Below are positions 8,314-16,895 of a stretch of DNA of 64,000 nucleotides, one piece after another (the stretch's first letter is position 1; every line of letters begins with the position of its first letter). The stretch comes from DAISKN01 sp963716925. Its GTDB lineage: Bacteria > Acidobacteriota > Vicinamibacteria > Marinacidobacterales > SMYC01. A program made the position numbers and the translations under genes. The DNA lies in contig CAVQUX010000014.1 in NCBI GenBank assembly GCA_963716925.1, positions 124,001 to 188,000 on the forward strand. Reading direction: 5' to 3'. The notes below the pieces were generated by a model, which was given only the letters and a program-made list of their open reading frames with translations, was not told where the DNA came from and did no database searches.

Positions 8314-9197
8314 AACAGGTACGGCAGGACCGGAAGGCCCGCCACCACCGAAGCGACGATGGAAAGCACGGTCGCCGCGAGACAGATCACGGCGATGAGC
8401 AGGTGGTCTCCGCGCTCGGGCGCGAGCGGGTCGAGGAAGCGCGCCGTGAAATAACCGCCGACGAAGCCTCCCAGGTGCGCCTGATTGTCGATTCCCGGCA
8501 TCACCAGTCCGAAGAGGGCGAAGCCGATCGCATAGCCGACCATCTGCTCGCGGATGACGCGGCTTCCCGTCCGTTTGCTGTAGTAGAGAAGCGCGCCGAG
8601 AAGCCCGAAGATCGGAGCCGAGGCGCCGAGCGTGAGATGAGCTCCGCCGAGCCCGAGGATGCCGAGCAGCCGACCCAGGGGAATCCAGGGAAGGAACTCG
8701 TAGACGACGCTGCTGAAGAGAAACCCCGTGATCGAAGAGATCGTATAGATGATGATCATCCGCCCCGGGCCGTAGAGCTCCGCGGTGGCGGGTGCGAAGC
8801 TCCGCACGACGCTCATGTTGAAGAGGATGTGGAGAATGCCTCCGTGGAGCCAACCGGCGCTCAGCAGCGTCCACCACCGGCCGAGCTCGAAGACCGGGAT
8901 CTGGCCGCTCGCTCCGAAGAGAAAGAGGGCTTTCGTACTGGGGCTCAGGAAACTGAAGAGCCCGCCGCTCTGGATACCCTCCGGATCGACGAGCAGGGTC
9001 GCCACGTACAGAGCGACGGAGCCTCCAATGACGAGCTTCACGAAGCCGAAGTCGCGTCCGAGGGCGCGAATCGCCGCCGCGAACCCGAACATCCCCGGGT
9101 TGCGGCGGCCGCAGTGGAAGCACTGGGGGTCGTTGACCCCGACGAGATTGCCGCAGGAAGGACAGAGGACCGACCCCTGGGTCTGACGCTGGAACAA
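8310..9197 (-). CDS. rhomboid-family intramembrane serine protease with zinc-ribbon front
   Basis: A 295-residue protein. A cytoplasmic zinc ribbon (CPSCG and CFHCG, residues 12-30) precedes a six-helix rhomboid core. The catalytic serine is in GASAPIFG near residue 190, and the partner histidine is in DNQAHLGGFVGG near residue 237. The first loop has the WR-equivalent GRWWTLLSAGWLHGG and HILFNM. Rhomboids cleave membrane-protein substrates inside the bilayer. The TTG start at 9197 has GAGG five bases upstream and shares its first base with the divergent Nudix ATG. Confidence 0.9.
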   Translation of the reverse strand: MFQRQTQGSVLCPSCGNLVGVNDPQCFHCGRRNPGMFGFAAAIRALGRDFGFVKLVIGGSVALYVATLLVDPEGIQSGGLFSFLSPSTKALFLFGASGQIPVFELGRWWTLLSAGWLHGGILHILFNMSVVRSFAPATAELYGPGRMIIIYTISSITGFLFSSVVYEFLPWIPLGRLLGILGLGGAHLTLGASAPIFGLLGALLYYSKRTGSRVIREQMVGYAIGFALFGLVMPGIDNQAHLGGFVGGYFTARFLDPLAPERGDHLLIAVICLAATVLSIVASVVAGLPVLPYLF

Positions 9198-9625
9198 TGA
9201 ACCCTCGAGGCATTCTAGCCAATTCGACGGTGAGAAACACCGTCCTCGTCGCCGCGGGCGTCCTCGAGCGCGGCGGAAGAATCCTGGCGGCCAGACGGAA
9301 GAGAGGCTCGCACCTCGAGGGTCACTGGGAGTTTCCGGGCGGGAAGCTGGAGCCCGACGAATCTCCGGAGGACTGTCTCGTGCGGGAGCTCGCCGAGGAG
9401 ATCGGCGTCCGGGTCCAGCCGCGAGGAATCCTCGAGGTCGTCTTCCACCGCTATCCCGAGAAGAGCGTCCTGATCCTCTTCTACCGCTGCGATCTTCTCG
9501 AAGGTGAGCCTGTGCCTCTCGAGTGCGACGAAGTCCGGTGGGTCGCTCTCGCCGACCTACCGGATCTCGACTGGGCGCCCGCCGACGTCCCCTTCGTCCG
9601 CAGGCTCGCGGAGACGCCGCGGTAG
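9197..9625 (+). CDS. Nudix hydrolase, MutT-like (8-oxo-dGTP clearance type)
   Basis: A 142-residue protein. The Nudix box is complete: GGKLEPDESPEDCLVREL followed by AEEIGV, with G-x5-E-x7-REL-x-EE-x-G around residues 52-76. The front, AGVLERGGRILAARRKRG, is typical of MutT and CTP-pyrophosphohydrolase types that clean oxidised or surplus nucleotides. The ATG at 9197 is used, but a GTG at 9230 would also leave the domain whole. The last 69 nt overlap the convergent alanine racemase gene. Confidence 0.85.
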   Translation: MNPRGILANSTVRNTVLVAAGVLERGGRILAARRKRGSHLEGHWEFPGGKLEPDESPEDCLVRELAEEIGVRVQPRGILEVVFHRYPEKSVLILFYRCDLLEGEPVPLECDEVRWVALADLPDLDWAPADVPFVRRLAETPR

Positions 9626-10705
9626 GCGCGGGTTCAAGCGGGCGAGGACTTCGTACGCGATGGTGCCGATCGATTCCGCCAGATCCTCGGCGGTGATTGA
9701 GGCCGCGCCTTGTTCACCGATGAGGACGACTTCGTCGCCCTCGCGGGCGTTCGCCTCGGTGACGTCCACCATGAACATGTTCATCGCGACCCGACCTACG
9801 ACGGGAGCGCTCGTTCCGCCCACGAGCACGCGGCCCCGATTCGAGAGCCTCCGATCGTAGCCGTCGGCGTAGCCCACGGGAACGACGGCGATTCGCCTTT
9901 CGGCGGGAGCGCGATAGGTCACGTCGTAGCCGACGGTCCCGCCCGCGGGCACGGTCTTCACCTGCGCCAGGCGGCTCTTCCAGGTCAGAACCGGCGCGAG
10001 CGCACCCGCCCCTTCCGCCGCCCGGCGGGTCGAAGGCGAGGGCCAGATGCCGTAGAGCCCGATCCCGACGCGGGCGATTCCGAGCGCGTCCGCCGGATGG
10101 AGGAGTGCCCCCGCGGTCGGGAACGCATGCGCGAACCCACCGCCTTCGAAAAGAGCGAGCGCCGCTCGGAGTCTTTCGACCTGGCCCCGGTAGAGTGTGG
10201 ATTCGGGATCCTCGACGTCCGCGAGGTGGGTATAGACGCCTTCGATCGAAAGTCCTTCGAGACCTTCGACCAGCGTCGCGAGCTCCGCGGGCTCGACCCC
10301 GAGGCGGTTCAACCCGGTTTCCACCTTCAGGTGGACGGCTGCGGGCTTCGCCCGCTTCCGGGCCGCGCTCGAGAGCGCTTCGGCCACGTCTCTGCGAAAC
10401 AGGACCTGGCGGAATCCTCCGGCGACGACGCGCTCGGCGTCCGCGGGCTCGGTGTGGCCCATGATGAGGATCGGCTCCGAGATTCCCTTCGACGACAGCT
10501 CCTCGGCCTCCTCGAGGGAATCGACGCCGAACCAATCCACATCCTTGCGCAGTACAGGTGCGACGAGGCCGGCCCCGTGACCGTAGGCGTTCGCCTTGAC
10601 GACCGCCATGAGCATCGTCCCGCTTCCGAGGATTCTTCGGAAACGCAGGGCGTTCTCGTGAAGACGCCGCGCATCGATCTCGATCCAGGAGTGGCCCAAC
10701 GACAT
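9557..10705 (-). CDS. alr: alanine racemase
   Basis: A 382-residue PLP enzyme that converts L- to D-alanine for peptidoglycan. The lysine that holds PLP is K37 in VVKANAYGHGA. The second-subunit tyrosine region is GGTVGYDVTYRAPAERR followed by VVPVGYADGYDRRLSNRG, and VGRVAMNMFMVDVT is the dimer and carbamylated-lysine neighbourhood. Length matches the family. The 3-prime end overlaps the convergent Nudix gene by about 70 nt, and the C-terminal residues are Arg-rich, so the natural stop may have been lost or extended slightly. Confidence 0.95.
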   Translation of the reverse strand: MSLGHSWIEIDARRLHENALRFRRILGSGTMLMAVVKANAYGHGAGLVAPVLRKDVDWFGVDSLEEAEELSSKGISEPILIMGHTEPADAERVVAGGFRQVLFRRDVAEALSSAARKRAKPAAVHLKVETGLNRLGVEPAELATLVEGLEGLSIEGVYTHLADVEDPESTLYRGQVERLRAALALFEGGGFAHAFPTAGALLHPADALGIARVGIGLYGIWPSPSTRRAAEGAGALAPVLTWKSRLAQVKTVPAGGTVGYDVTYRAPAERRIAVVPVGYADGYDRRLSNRGRVLVGGTSAPVVGRVAMNMFMVDVTEANAREGDEVVLIGEQGAASITAEDLAESIGTIAYEVLARLNPRLPRRLREPADEGDVGGRPVEIR

Positions 10706-10786
10706 CCTTCGCAGGGTGCTCTACGAATCGCTCCGCACCCTGCGCGAGCGGAGCGAGCCCGGCGCGCATGCGCCGAAAACGCCGGC

Positions 10787-10810
10787 GCCGCGGGGGTGGG
10801 GCCCCGCGGC
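10787..10810. terminator. strong GC hairpin between membrane protein gene and alr
   Basis: GCCGCGGGG and CCCCGCGGC form a perfect 9-bp stem with a 6-nt loop, 10 nt beyond the minus-strand stop at 10821. A second, smaller inverted repeat around GCGCCG/CGGCGC lies just to its left (10770-10788). No T-run follows directly, so termination is plausible but not proven. Confidence 0.45.
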
Positions 10811-10820
10811 ATTGTTACAC

Positions 10821-12602
10821 TTAATGATAGCGATAGACCATGCACTCGAAGAGCGTACGCATCCCGACGAAGCCCATGTAGGCGAGCGCGGCGAGCGCCG
10901 CCGCCTTTCCGAGCGCGCTCCGATCCAGAGCGCGCGACAGGTACGCGCCCGAAAAGAGCGCGAGGAGAGGAAGCGCCTGGAGCCAGTAACGAATCTCGAG
11001 GCCCGTCCAGAGGTCGACGCCGAAGAAGAAGAGCGTCGCCAGAAGCCATCCCGAAGCGAGCGGCTCGCGCACGAAGGAGAGATACCCGAGAGCGGCGGTG
11101 GCCAGGAAAACGAATCCGAGCTGCTCTCCCAGGAAGGAGCCCGATGCGCCGGCGCTGTCCGTCGAGAGCGCTCGGCCGTACTGGCTGGCGATGAGCTCGA
11201 GATAGCCCAGATAGTAGATCCCGGCGAGAAGGAAGGCCGCGACAACGGCGACCGTCAACCGGGATCGGCGATCGACCACCGGCTTCGGCGCCATCCACAA
11301 GAGGACGAGCCAGAGGGGCCAGAGCACGACGCCTTCCAGGAGCATTCCGAAGTGCGCGGTAAGAGCGAGCAAGGTCGCGACCCCCGCGGCCGCGGCCGCG
11401 CCTGTGGCCAGAAACGCGAAGGCGCCGGTCAGCATCGCGACGGCGAAGAGATTGGTGAAGTTCCCGGCGGAGAACGACAGCATGTTCATGGGCACGATCT
11501 GGTACAGGAACGCCGCGAGCGCCCCGGCCCGGAAATCGTCGAGGCGGCGCCATCCGAGGAACATCAGGATCCCGGAGACGAGAACGTCGAACAAGCCGCT
11601 CGTGATCTCGAGCCCGGGAACGAGATCGACTCCCGCTTTGGCGAGCGGCGCCGCCGTCGCGAAGAGCGAGACGGGGTACGGGATCCGGAACGGAGGCTCG
11701 TGCTGGGTCACCGACGTCGGATACCAATTGCCCTGGAGGAACTCGCGCATCCGGTTCGCCTGGAAATCGGCGTCGGAGCTGAGCATCAACGGATAGGAGA
11801 GCGCGCTCATCTTTACCAGGAGGAGAAGCGCCAGGACCGCGGTCGCGACGGCCCGCTCGCTCGGATGGAGCCATCCGCGGCGGTTCAGGGCCGCTCGAAC
11901 CAGCGCCGCGGCGGCGAGGGTCGCGGCGGCGAGAAGCGCGACGTCCCGCGGATGCGCCGAAAAGCGCACCGCCTGGAACGTGAGGAGGTACAGGAAGGGG
12001 ACGGTCAGCACGACCGCGGCCAGAGCCGCGATCGGAAACGGCAGCCCGGAGGCGAGTCCGGCGCCGAGAAGGAGAATCGACGCGAGCGACATCCAGAGAG
12101 CCGGCTCTTCGAACGAAGGGAGCTCTTCCGGGAGCTTCAACCGGATGCCGAGTACCTGCACTCCGAGCTTGCGGCCCCCCGCGGCCTCGAACGTCTCCGA
12201 TTCGATCCCGAGCCTGAGCCGGGACGAGCTCGAAGGGATCCGGAAGTGATAGGCCACGATCCCCGGGAGAGCCGCCGCGCGGTGGACGGTGACCCCGTTC
12301 GCGGTGAAAGCGAGGCTCGGAAGGGGCGCTCCCGCCGGCCGGACCGTCCTCAGCCGGACCTCCGCTTCGATGGTTCCCTTCGCCGGCAGGTGCTGGACCA
12401 CGACGTAGGAGGCGTCGTCCGTCCAGCGGAAGTACTTTCCTTCCGCCCTCTCCCTCGGATGAAACCCGTCGACGAACGCTCCCTCGTAGCCCCGCTCGAA
12501 GTCGATGAGGATCGCTCCGCCCCTCTGGTAGACGAGCGAGGACGACGCGAAGGCGAAAGCGCCCACCGCGGCGGCCACGATCAACGATCGTCGAGAGACC
12601 AT
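10821..12602 (-). CDS. large polytopic membrane protein with periplasmic N-terminal domain
   Basis: About 593 residues. A signal-anchor (LIVAAAVGAFAFASSSLVY) is followed by a soluble beta-rich domain of roughly 150 residues, then about twelve hydrophobic segments. The loop SSDADFQANRMREFLQGNWY after the fifth segment, with acidic and aromatic residues, resembles GT-C or PMT-like proteins. It is the last gene of the nonulosonic-acid operon and overlaps the preceding GT39-like gene by 22 nt. A role in glycan transfer or export is inferred from place and topology only. The ATG at 12602 is the first credible start. Confidence 0.65.
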   Translation of the reverse strand: MVSRRSLIVAAAVGAFAFASSSLVYQRGGAILIDFERGYEGAFVDGFHPRERAEGKYFRWTDDASYVVVQHLPAKGTIEAEVRLRTVRPAGAPLPSLAFTANGVTVHRAAALPGIVAYHFRIPSSSSRLRLGIESETFEAAGGRKLGVQVLGIRLKLPEELPSFEEPALWMSLASILLLGAGLASGLPFPIAALAAVVLTVPFLYLLTFQAVRFSAHPRDVALLAAATLAAAALVRAALNRRGWLHPSERAVATAVLALLLLVKMSALSYPLMLSSDADFQANRMREFLQGNWYPTSVTQHEPPFRIPYPVSLFATAAPLAKAGVDLVPGLEITSGLFDVLVSGILMFLGWRRLDDFRAGALAAFLYQIVPMNMLSFSAGNFTNLFAVAMLTGAFAFLATGAAAAAGVATLLALTAHFGMLLEGVVLWPLWLVLLWMAPKPVVDRRSRLTVAVVAAFLLAGIYYLGYLELIASQYGRALSTDSAGASGSFLGEQLGFVFLATAALGYLSFVREPLASGWLLATLFFFGVDLWTGLEIRYWLQALPLLALFSGAYLSRALDRSALGKAAALAALAYMGFVGMRTLFECMVYRYH

Positions 12603-14251
12603 ATTTCTATGAGAGGACCCTTGCGTGCGAGCGCTCCGCTCGGAGGCCAGTCTTCGTTGTCGAGATAGGGAGTCGTGGGCTCGGCGCGATAGGGGGAGAC
12701 GGTCTCGAGGAGCCTTCCTTCCGCCTTCACTCGGGAGAAGAACGCCTCGACCTCGGGCGGCGGCGGAATCGGCGGGTGTCGTCGCACGACCGTGGCGACC
12801 CCGATCGCTCGGAGGGGATCGAGACCCGCGAGCAGCGTCTCGTAGCCCACGTAGGTCCGGTTGAGCTCGTCTCCCTTCCCCAGAAAGACCAGACGAAAGG
12901 ACTTCTCTTCTCCCGCGGCGACGCGGAGGAGGTGCGCGTACTTGCCTTTCCGATCGAGCTCGGAGGCGGCCCCGTTCGCCTCCAGGCTCTCTAGAAAGCT
13001 CTCCTTCGACTGTGGAAGCGGCACTGAGTAGGACTGGAGCGCGACCGTCGACCCCGACGGGAGATTCCGTAGGGCCCAATCGCGGGCGAGAGTGCGGGTG
13101 TCCGCGGAAGCGAAGAGTCGATCCACCTGGAGCCCGTAGTAGAGCGGCTGGATTCCGGCGCCGAGAGCGAGGAGCGTCGCGGCCGCCGCGCCGAATCGAT
13201 CGAAAACCGCGGAAACCGCGACCCCCGCCGCGGCCGCGAGGCAGGGAAGGATGGGGTTCATGTACCGCCCGGCGAAGAACGTGTAAGAGACGAACGCGAG
13301 GAACATCAGCGGGAACGCCGCCCAGAGCGCGAGGCTTCGCAGGTCACGGAAGCCGAGGAGGACGAAACCCGCGAGCACGAGCGCCGAGAGAAGGTACCCG
13401 AGTCCCTGCTCGAGAAGAAACGAGGTGTAGAGGCCCAGGCTGGGAAGGATCCCGGACCCCGCCGAGAGGCTGCGATCCAACACCACCTGTCGGTTCGCCT
13501 GCATGTGCTCGAGTGCCGTGTCGAGCCGCAGAATGACGAAGGGCGAAAGAAGGAAGAACGTCACCGCCGATACCGCGCCCGCAGCCACGACGCGCGTGAA
13601 GCCTTCGCGCCCGCGATAGGCCAGGTGACCGAGGACGAACGCGGGGGCGAGAAAGATCAGGTAGTAGTGGGTGGCGAAGGCGACTCCGAGGACGACTCCG
13701 GCGATAACGTACGCGGAGAGGTTCTTTCGCGAGATCGCCCGGTCCGCAGCCCAGAGAAAGACGACGACGAGGAATCCCGCGGGCACGTCGTGCTTCAGGT
13801 AGTGCGAGTCCCGCACGTGGAAGTAGGCGACGGCGGTGAAGAACGATGCCGCCCTGCCGGCGACCCTCCCGAAATGCTTCGTCGCCAGCCGGTCGAGGAG
13901 GACGATCGTTCCGAGAGCCAGGAGCAGGACGGCGAGCCGCCCCGCGAGATAGAAATCCGTCGGGTCCTCGAAGAACCGCGCTTCGAACGCGGAGAGATCG
14001 GAGTAGCGTCCGAGCATCTTCCCGACGACGAAGAGAAAGCCCATCACCGCGAACAGGAAGTAGAAGAAGAAGCTCGGGTAGAGGTAGTACCCGGGGTCGA
14101 AACTTCGCGCCACCGAGAGCGCTCGGGCCATGATGTTGGCTTCGTCGGGGTTGTAGACGAAAGGAAGGTCCTGCCGAATGCCGTAGAGCCTGAGGGACGC
14201 GGCCAGGAGGAGAATGGCGATAAGCCACCCCCGGTCTCGAAAGCGGGGCAT
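12581..14251 (-). CDS. GT39/ArnT-like membrane glycosyltransferase
   Basis: About 556 residues with an N-terminal helix (WLIAILLLAASLRLYGI) and then QDLPFVYNPDEANIMARAL. An acidic pair in the first extracytoplasmic loop (here NPDE) is the hallmark of PMT and ArnT enzymes that use polyprenyl-phosphate sugars. DSHYLKHDVP lies near residue 140, about ten further membrane segments follow, and a soluble C-terminal domain of about 150 residues closes the protein. The ATG at 14251 overlaps the upstream SDR stop as ATGA. It is probably the transferase that moves a finished sugar onto a lipid or protein in the periplasm. Confidence 0.75.
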   Translation of the reverse strand: MPRFRDRGWLIAILLLAASLRLYGIRQDLPFVYNPDEANIMARALSVARSFDPGYYLYPSFFFYFLFAVMGFLFVVGKMLGRYSDLSAFEARFFEDPTDFYLAGRLAVLLLALGTIVLLDRLATKHFGRVAGRAASFFTAVAYFHVRDSHYLKHDVPAGFLVVVFLWAADRAISRKNLSAYVIAGVVLGVAFATHYYLIFLAPAFVLGHLAYRGREGFTRVVAAGAVSAVTFFLLSPFVILRLDTALEHMQANRQVVLDRSLSAGSGILPSLGLYTSFLLEQGLGYLLSALVLAGFVLLGFRDLRSLALWAAFPLMFLAFVSYTFFAGRYMNPILPCLAAAAGVAVSAVFDRFGAAAATLLALGAGIQPLYYGLQVDRLFASADTRTLARDWALRNLPSGSTVALQSYSVPLPQSKESFLESLEANGAASELDRKGKYAHLLRVAAGEEKSFRLVFLGKGDELNRTYVGYETLLAGLDPLRAIGVATVVRRHPPIPPPPEVEAFFSRVKAEGRLLETVSPYRAEPTTPYLDNEDWPPSGALARKGPLIEIWSLDDR

Positions 14252-15213
14252 CAGCTCGTCGAGAGGTGCTCGATCACGCGCTCGAGAATCTTCTCGAGGC
14301 TCACCGTGGGCTTGTAGCCCACGAGCTTCTCGATCTTGCTGGTGTCGGGAATGCGTCGCTGCATGTCCTCGAAGCCTTCTTCGTACGCCTGCTCGTAGGG
14401 GACGAAGACGATCTCGGAGTTGCTCTTCGTGGCCGACTTCACCTTCCTCGCCAGATCGAGGATCGAGATCTCCTGCTGCGAGCCGACGTTGAAGACTTCT
14501 CCCACCGCGCCCTCGTGCTCGAGGAGAGCCAGGAGCGCCCGCACCACGTCGGAGACGTCGGTGAAGCACCTTCTCTGGCTCCCGTCGCCGTAGACGGTTA
14601 ACGGCGCCCCCGCGAGAGCCTGCCGCACGAAGTTCGGGATCACCATCCCGTAGCGCCCGGTCTGCCTTGGACCGACCGTATTGAACAGGCGCACCACGGT
14701 GACCGGCAGCTTCTTCTCCTTGTAGTACGCGAGGGCGAGAAATTCGTCGATAGCCTTCGAGCAGGCGTAGCTCCACCGGCCCTTGGTCGTCGGCCCCATG
14801 ACCAGGTCCGAGTCCTCGCGGAACGGGAACTCGACGCTCTTGCCGTAGACCTCGGAAGTCGACGCCAGGAGCACGCGCTTCTTCTTCTTGTTCGCGAGCT
14901 TCAGCACCGTCTCCGTTCCGTGGACGTTGGTCTCGATGGTATGCACCGGACTCTCCACGATGAGGCGCACCCCCACCGCTGCCGCCAGGTGCACGACGAC
15001 GTCCACCCGGTCCACCTGCTCCGCGGTCGCGGGCTCGTTCATCACCGTATCGATGGTGTAACGGAAACCCTTCTTTCCCTTGAGGTGCTCGATGTTGTCG
15101 ATGCTCCCGGTGGAGAGGTCGTCGAGCACGTGGACTTCGTCGCCGCGCTCGAGCAGCGCCTCGGCCAGGTGGGACCCGATGAACCCGGCGCCCCCGGTGA
15201 TGAGGACCTTCAT
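14251..15213 (-). CDS. NAD-dependent epimerase/dehydratase (extended SDR)
   Basis: A 320-residue enzyme with the NAD-binding LITGGAGFIGSHLAEALLER at the N-terminus, HLAAAVGV, the catalytic STSEVYG serine/threonine region near residue 117, and the catalytic YACSK (tyrosine and lysine, about residues 147-151). RLFNTVGPRQTGRYGMVIP is the substrate loop. It looks closest to the UDP-glucuronate decarboxylase and dTDP-glucose dehydratase branch, not to PseB or LegB dehydratases. It lies between the fused CMP-synthetase gene and the GT39-like gene, with ATGA overlaps on both sides. The exact nucleotide sugar is unknown. Confidence 0.85.
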   Translation of the reverse strand: MKVLITGGAGFIGSHLAEALLERGDEVHVLDDLSTGSIDNIEHLKGKKGFRYTIDTVMNEPATAEQVDRVDVVVHLAAAVGVRLIVESPVHTIETNVHGTETVLKLANKKKKRVLLASTSEVYGKSVEFPFREDSDLVMGPTTKGRWSYACSKAIDEFLALAYYKEKKLPVTVVRLFNTVGPRQTGRYGMVIPNFVRQALAGAPLTVYGDGSQRRCFTDVSDVVRALLALLEHEGAVGEVFNVGSQQEISILDLARKVKSATKSNSEIVFVPYEQAYEEGFEDMQRRIPDTSKIEKLVGYKPTVSLEKILERVIEHLSTS

Positions 15214-16895
15214 TCTCTCCGACCTCCGTTCGCGGGACCGCGACGGCTTTCGCCCCGCATCACCGCGGCCACGCGGCTCGCGCCCTTGCCGTCGACGAGA
15301 GCGACGCCCGCCTCACTCATTCGCCGCCGCCGCTCGGGATCGTCCAGGAGCTCTCCGGTTGTCTCCCCGATGACGTCTTGCCCCACTTCCGTTCCCAAGC
15401 CCAGATGGACGATGCTTCCCTCGCGCGCGAAGCGCTCCATGCGCTCTTCTTCCTTCGCGTTCTGGCAGAGAACGATGCCCGGCCGCCCGAGCGCGGCGAT
15501 CTCGAAGACGGTCATTCCTCCGGAGCAGAGGACGACGTCCGCGTCCACCAGGATGTCCGCCATGCGATCCACGTGGTTCAGAATCCGAGGCTGGTAGGGA
15601 AGGCCTCTCATCCGCTCGTCCAACTCCAGTAGATCCCCGAAGGCCGGCCCCAGAACCGCGATGACTTCGAGGTCCGGCCGCGCGGCGGCGAGCGGCGCGA
15701 GCGCCGAGAGGCACTTGAGCGTGAGCTTCTGCGGATCGCTTCCCCCGAAAGAGAGCACCACCTGGCGGCCCCGGGGGGAGACGGCGGTGCTCCGCTGCTG
15801 AAAGGCCTCGCGGAGAATCGCGAAGTCGGGACCGGCGTGCTCGACCTGCTCTTCCGCGAGCGCGGCGACGATGATCGCCGCCATCCCGTGCGGCGTTTCG
15901 ATGTCGGCGAGAGAGTCGACGAAGTTCACCGTCGAAGCCCCCAGCTTCGCGAGGGAGCGGAGATACCCGTCGTTCACGAAGGGAAGGTCATTGACGATGA
16001 GATTGGGGGAGTAGTCCCGGATGGCGGGGAGCTCGCTCGCGTCCTCATGGAGCACCCGCACCTGATATCCCTCCCCGGAAACGTGCCTTATTCCTTCCGG
16101 CCGGTCGGAGCGCATCAGAAAGCAGACGTCCGCGGTGCGAGAGACGTTCTTGAAGGCTTTCGCCGCCGCGAGGCTTCGATAGACATGCCCCATTCCCATC
16201 TCGGCTCCGCCGTCGACGCGGAAAAGGACCCTGGGCATGTTCTCGAGCCGCTCCGCCAGCCAGAAGTCGTAGATGTCGTGCACGGTGAGAGCCGACATCT
16301 TGTCCATGACGATGTGACCGATCTTCGTTCCCAAACGCTCATCGGAATCGAGGACGGGGCGACTCAGAACGCGGATCGCTCCGTCTTCCTGATAGAGCGG
16401 CTCGAGCTCTTCCCGCCGACCCGCGCGGTCGTGAACGGGTTCGAGTTTCCCTCCGCGACTCCGCCAGGTCAGAGAGCGCAGCTCCTTGACCGAGATCACG
16501 CTGTCGAGCTTCTTCTCCGTCAGCTGTCGGATGGCTTCGTCGATCTGCCTGCCGGTTCGAAAGGGTGACGTGGCCTGGAGCGCCACCACGATGTCGAATG
16601 AGAACCCCTCTCTCTTCTCAACGAACTCCACGGCGTGCTTCACGATCGCGTGTATGGTGGTGGTGTCGGAGGCGAGGGTCGGGGGACGCCGGAACGGCAC
16701 TTCGGCGCCATACTCCTCCGCCACTCGCGCGACATCGTCGTCGTCGGTCGAGACCACCAGAACGTGAGAGAACTCGCTCCTGCTCGCTTCGACGAGAGTA
16801 TGAGCGATCAAAGGGAGGCCTCCCAGCCTCTTGATATTGATGTAGGGAACCTCGCGATCGCCGCCTCTCGCCGGGACCACGAAAATGATCCGCAT
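15210..16895 (-). CDS. fused CMP-nonulosonate synthetase / PseG-like UDP-sugar hydrolase
   Basis: A 561-residue two-domain protein. Residues 1-220 are an acylneuraminate cytidylyltransferase domain: VVPARGGDREVPYIN at the front, LQATSPFRTGRQIDEAI near residue 107, and IGHIVMD. Residues 221-561 match PseG, the hydrolase that removes UDP from the precursor sugar: FRVDGGAEMGMGHVYRSL with the catalytic histidine H237, LSFGGSDPQK, and SGGMTVFEIAALGRP near residue 470. The two activities normally act on either side of the NeuB-type condensation, whose gene follows immediately with an ATGA overlap. The usual basic SKR/K-RKN residues after PARGG are changed, so synthetase activity is not certain. Confidence 0.85.
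   Translation of the reverse strand: MRIIFVVPARGGDREVPYINIKRLGGLPLIAHTLVEASRSEFSHVLVVSTDDDDVARVAEEYGAEVPFRRPPTLASDTTTIHAIVKHAVEFVEKREGFSFDIVVALQATSPFRTGRQIDEAIRQLTEKKLDSVISVKELRSLTWRSRGGKLEPVHDRAGRREELEPLYQEDGAIRVLSRPVLDSDERLGTKIGHIVMDKMSALTVHDIYDFWLAERLENMPRVLFRVDGGAEMGMGHVYRSLAAAKAFKNVSRTADVCFLMRSDRPEGIRHVSGEGYQVRVLHEDASELPAIRDYSPNLIVNDLPFVNDGYLRSLAKLGASTVNFVDSLADIETPHGMAAIIVAALAEEQVEHAGPDFAILREAFQQRSTAVSPRGRQVVLSFGGSDPQKLTLKCLSALAPLAAARPDLEVIAVLGPAFGDLLELDERMRGLPYQPRILNHVDRMADILVDADVVLCSGGMTVFEIAALGRPGIVLCQNAKEEERMERFAREGSIVHLGLGTEVGQDVIGETTGELLDDPERRRRMSEAGVALVDGKGASRVAAVMRGESRRGPANGGRRE

Noticed and set aside
14251..15213. PseB or LegB dehydratase for the nonulosonate pathway
   Set aside because: The NAD loop and YACSK surroundings match decarboxylase/dTDP-glucose-type SDRs better, and the PseB-type Met-Asp-Lys signature is absent.
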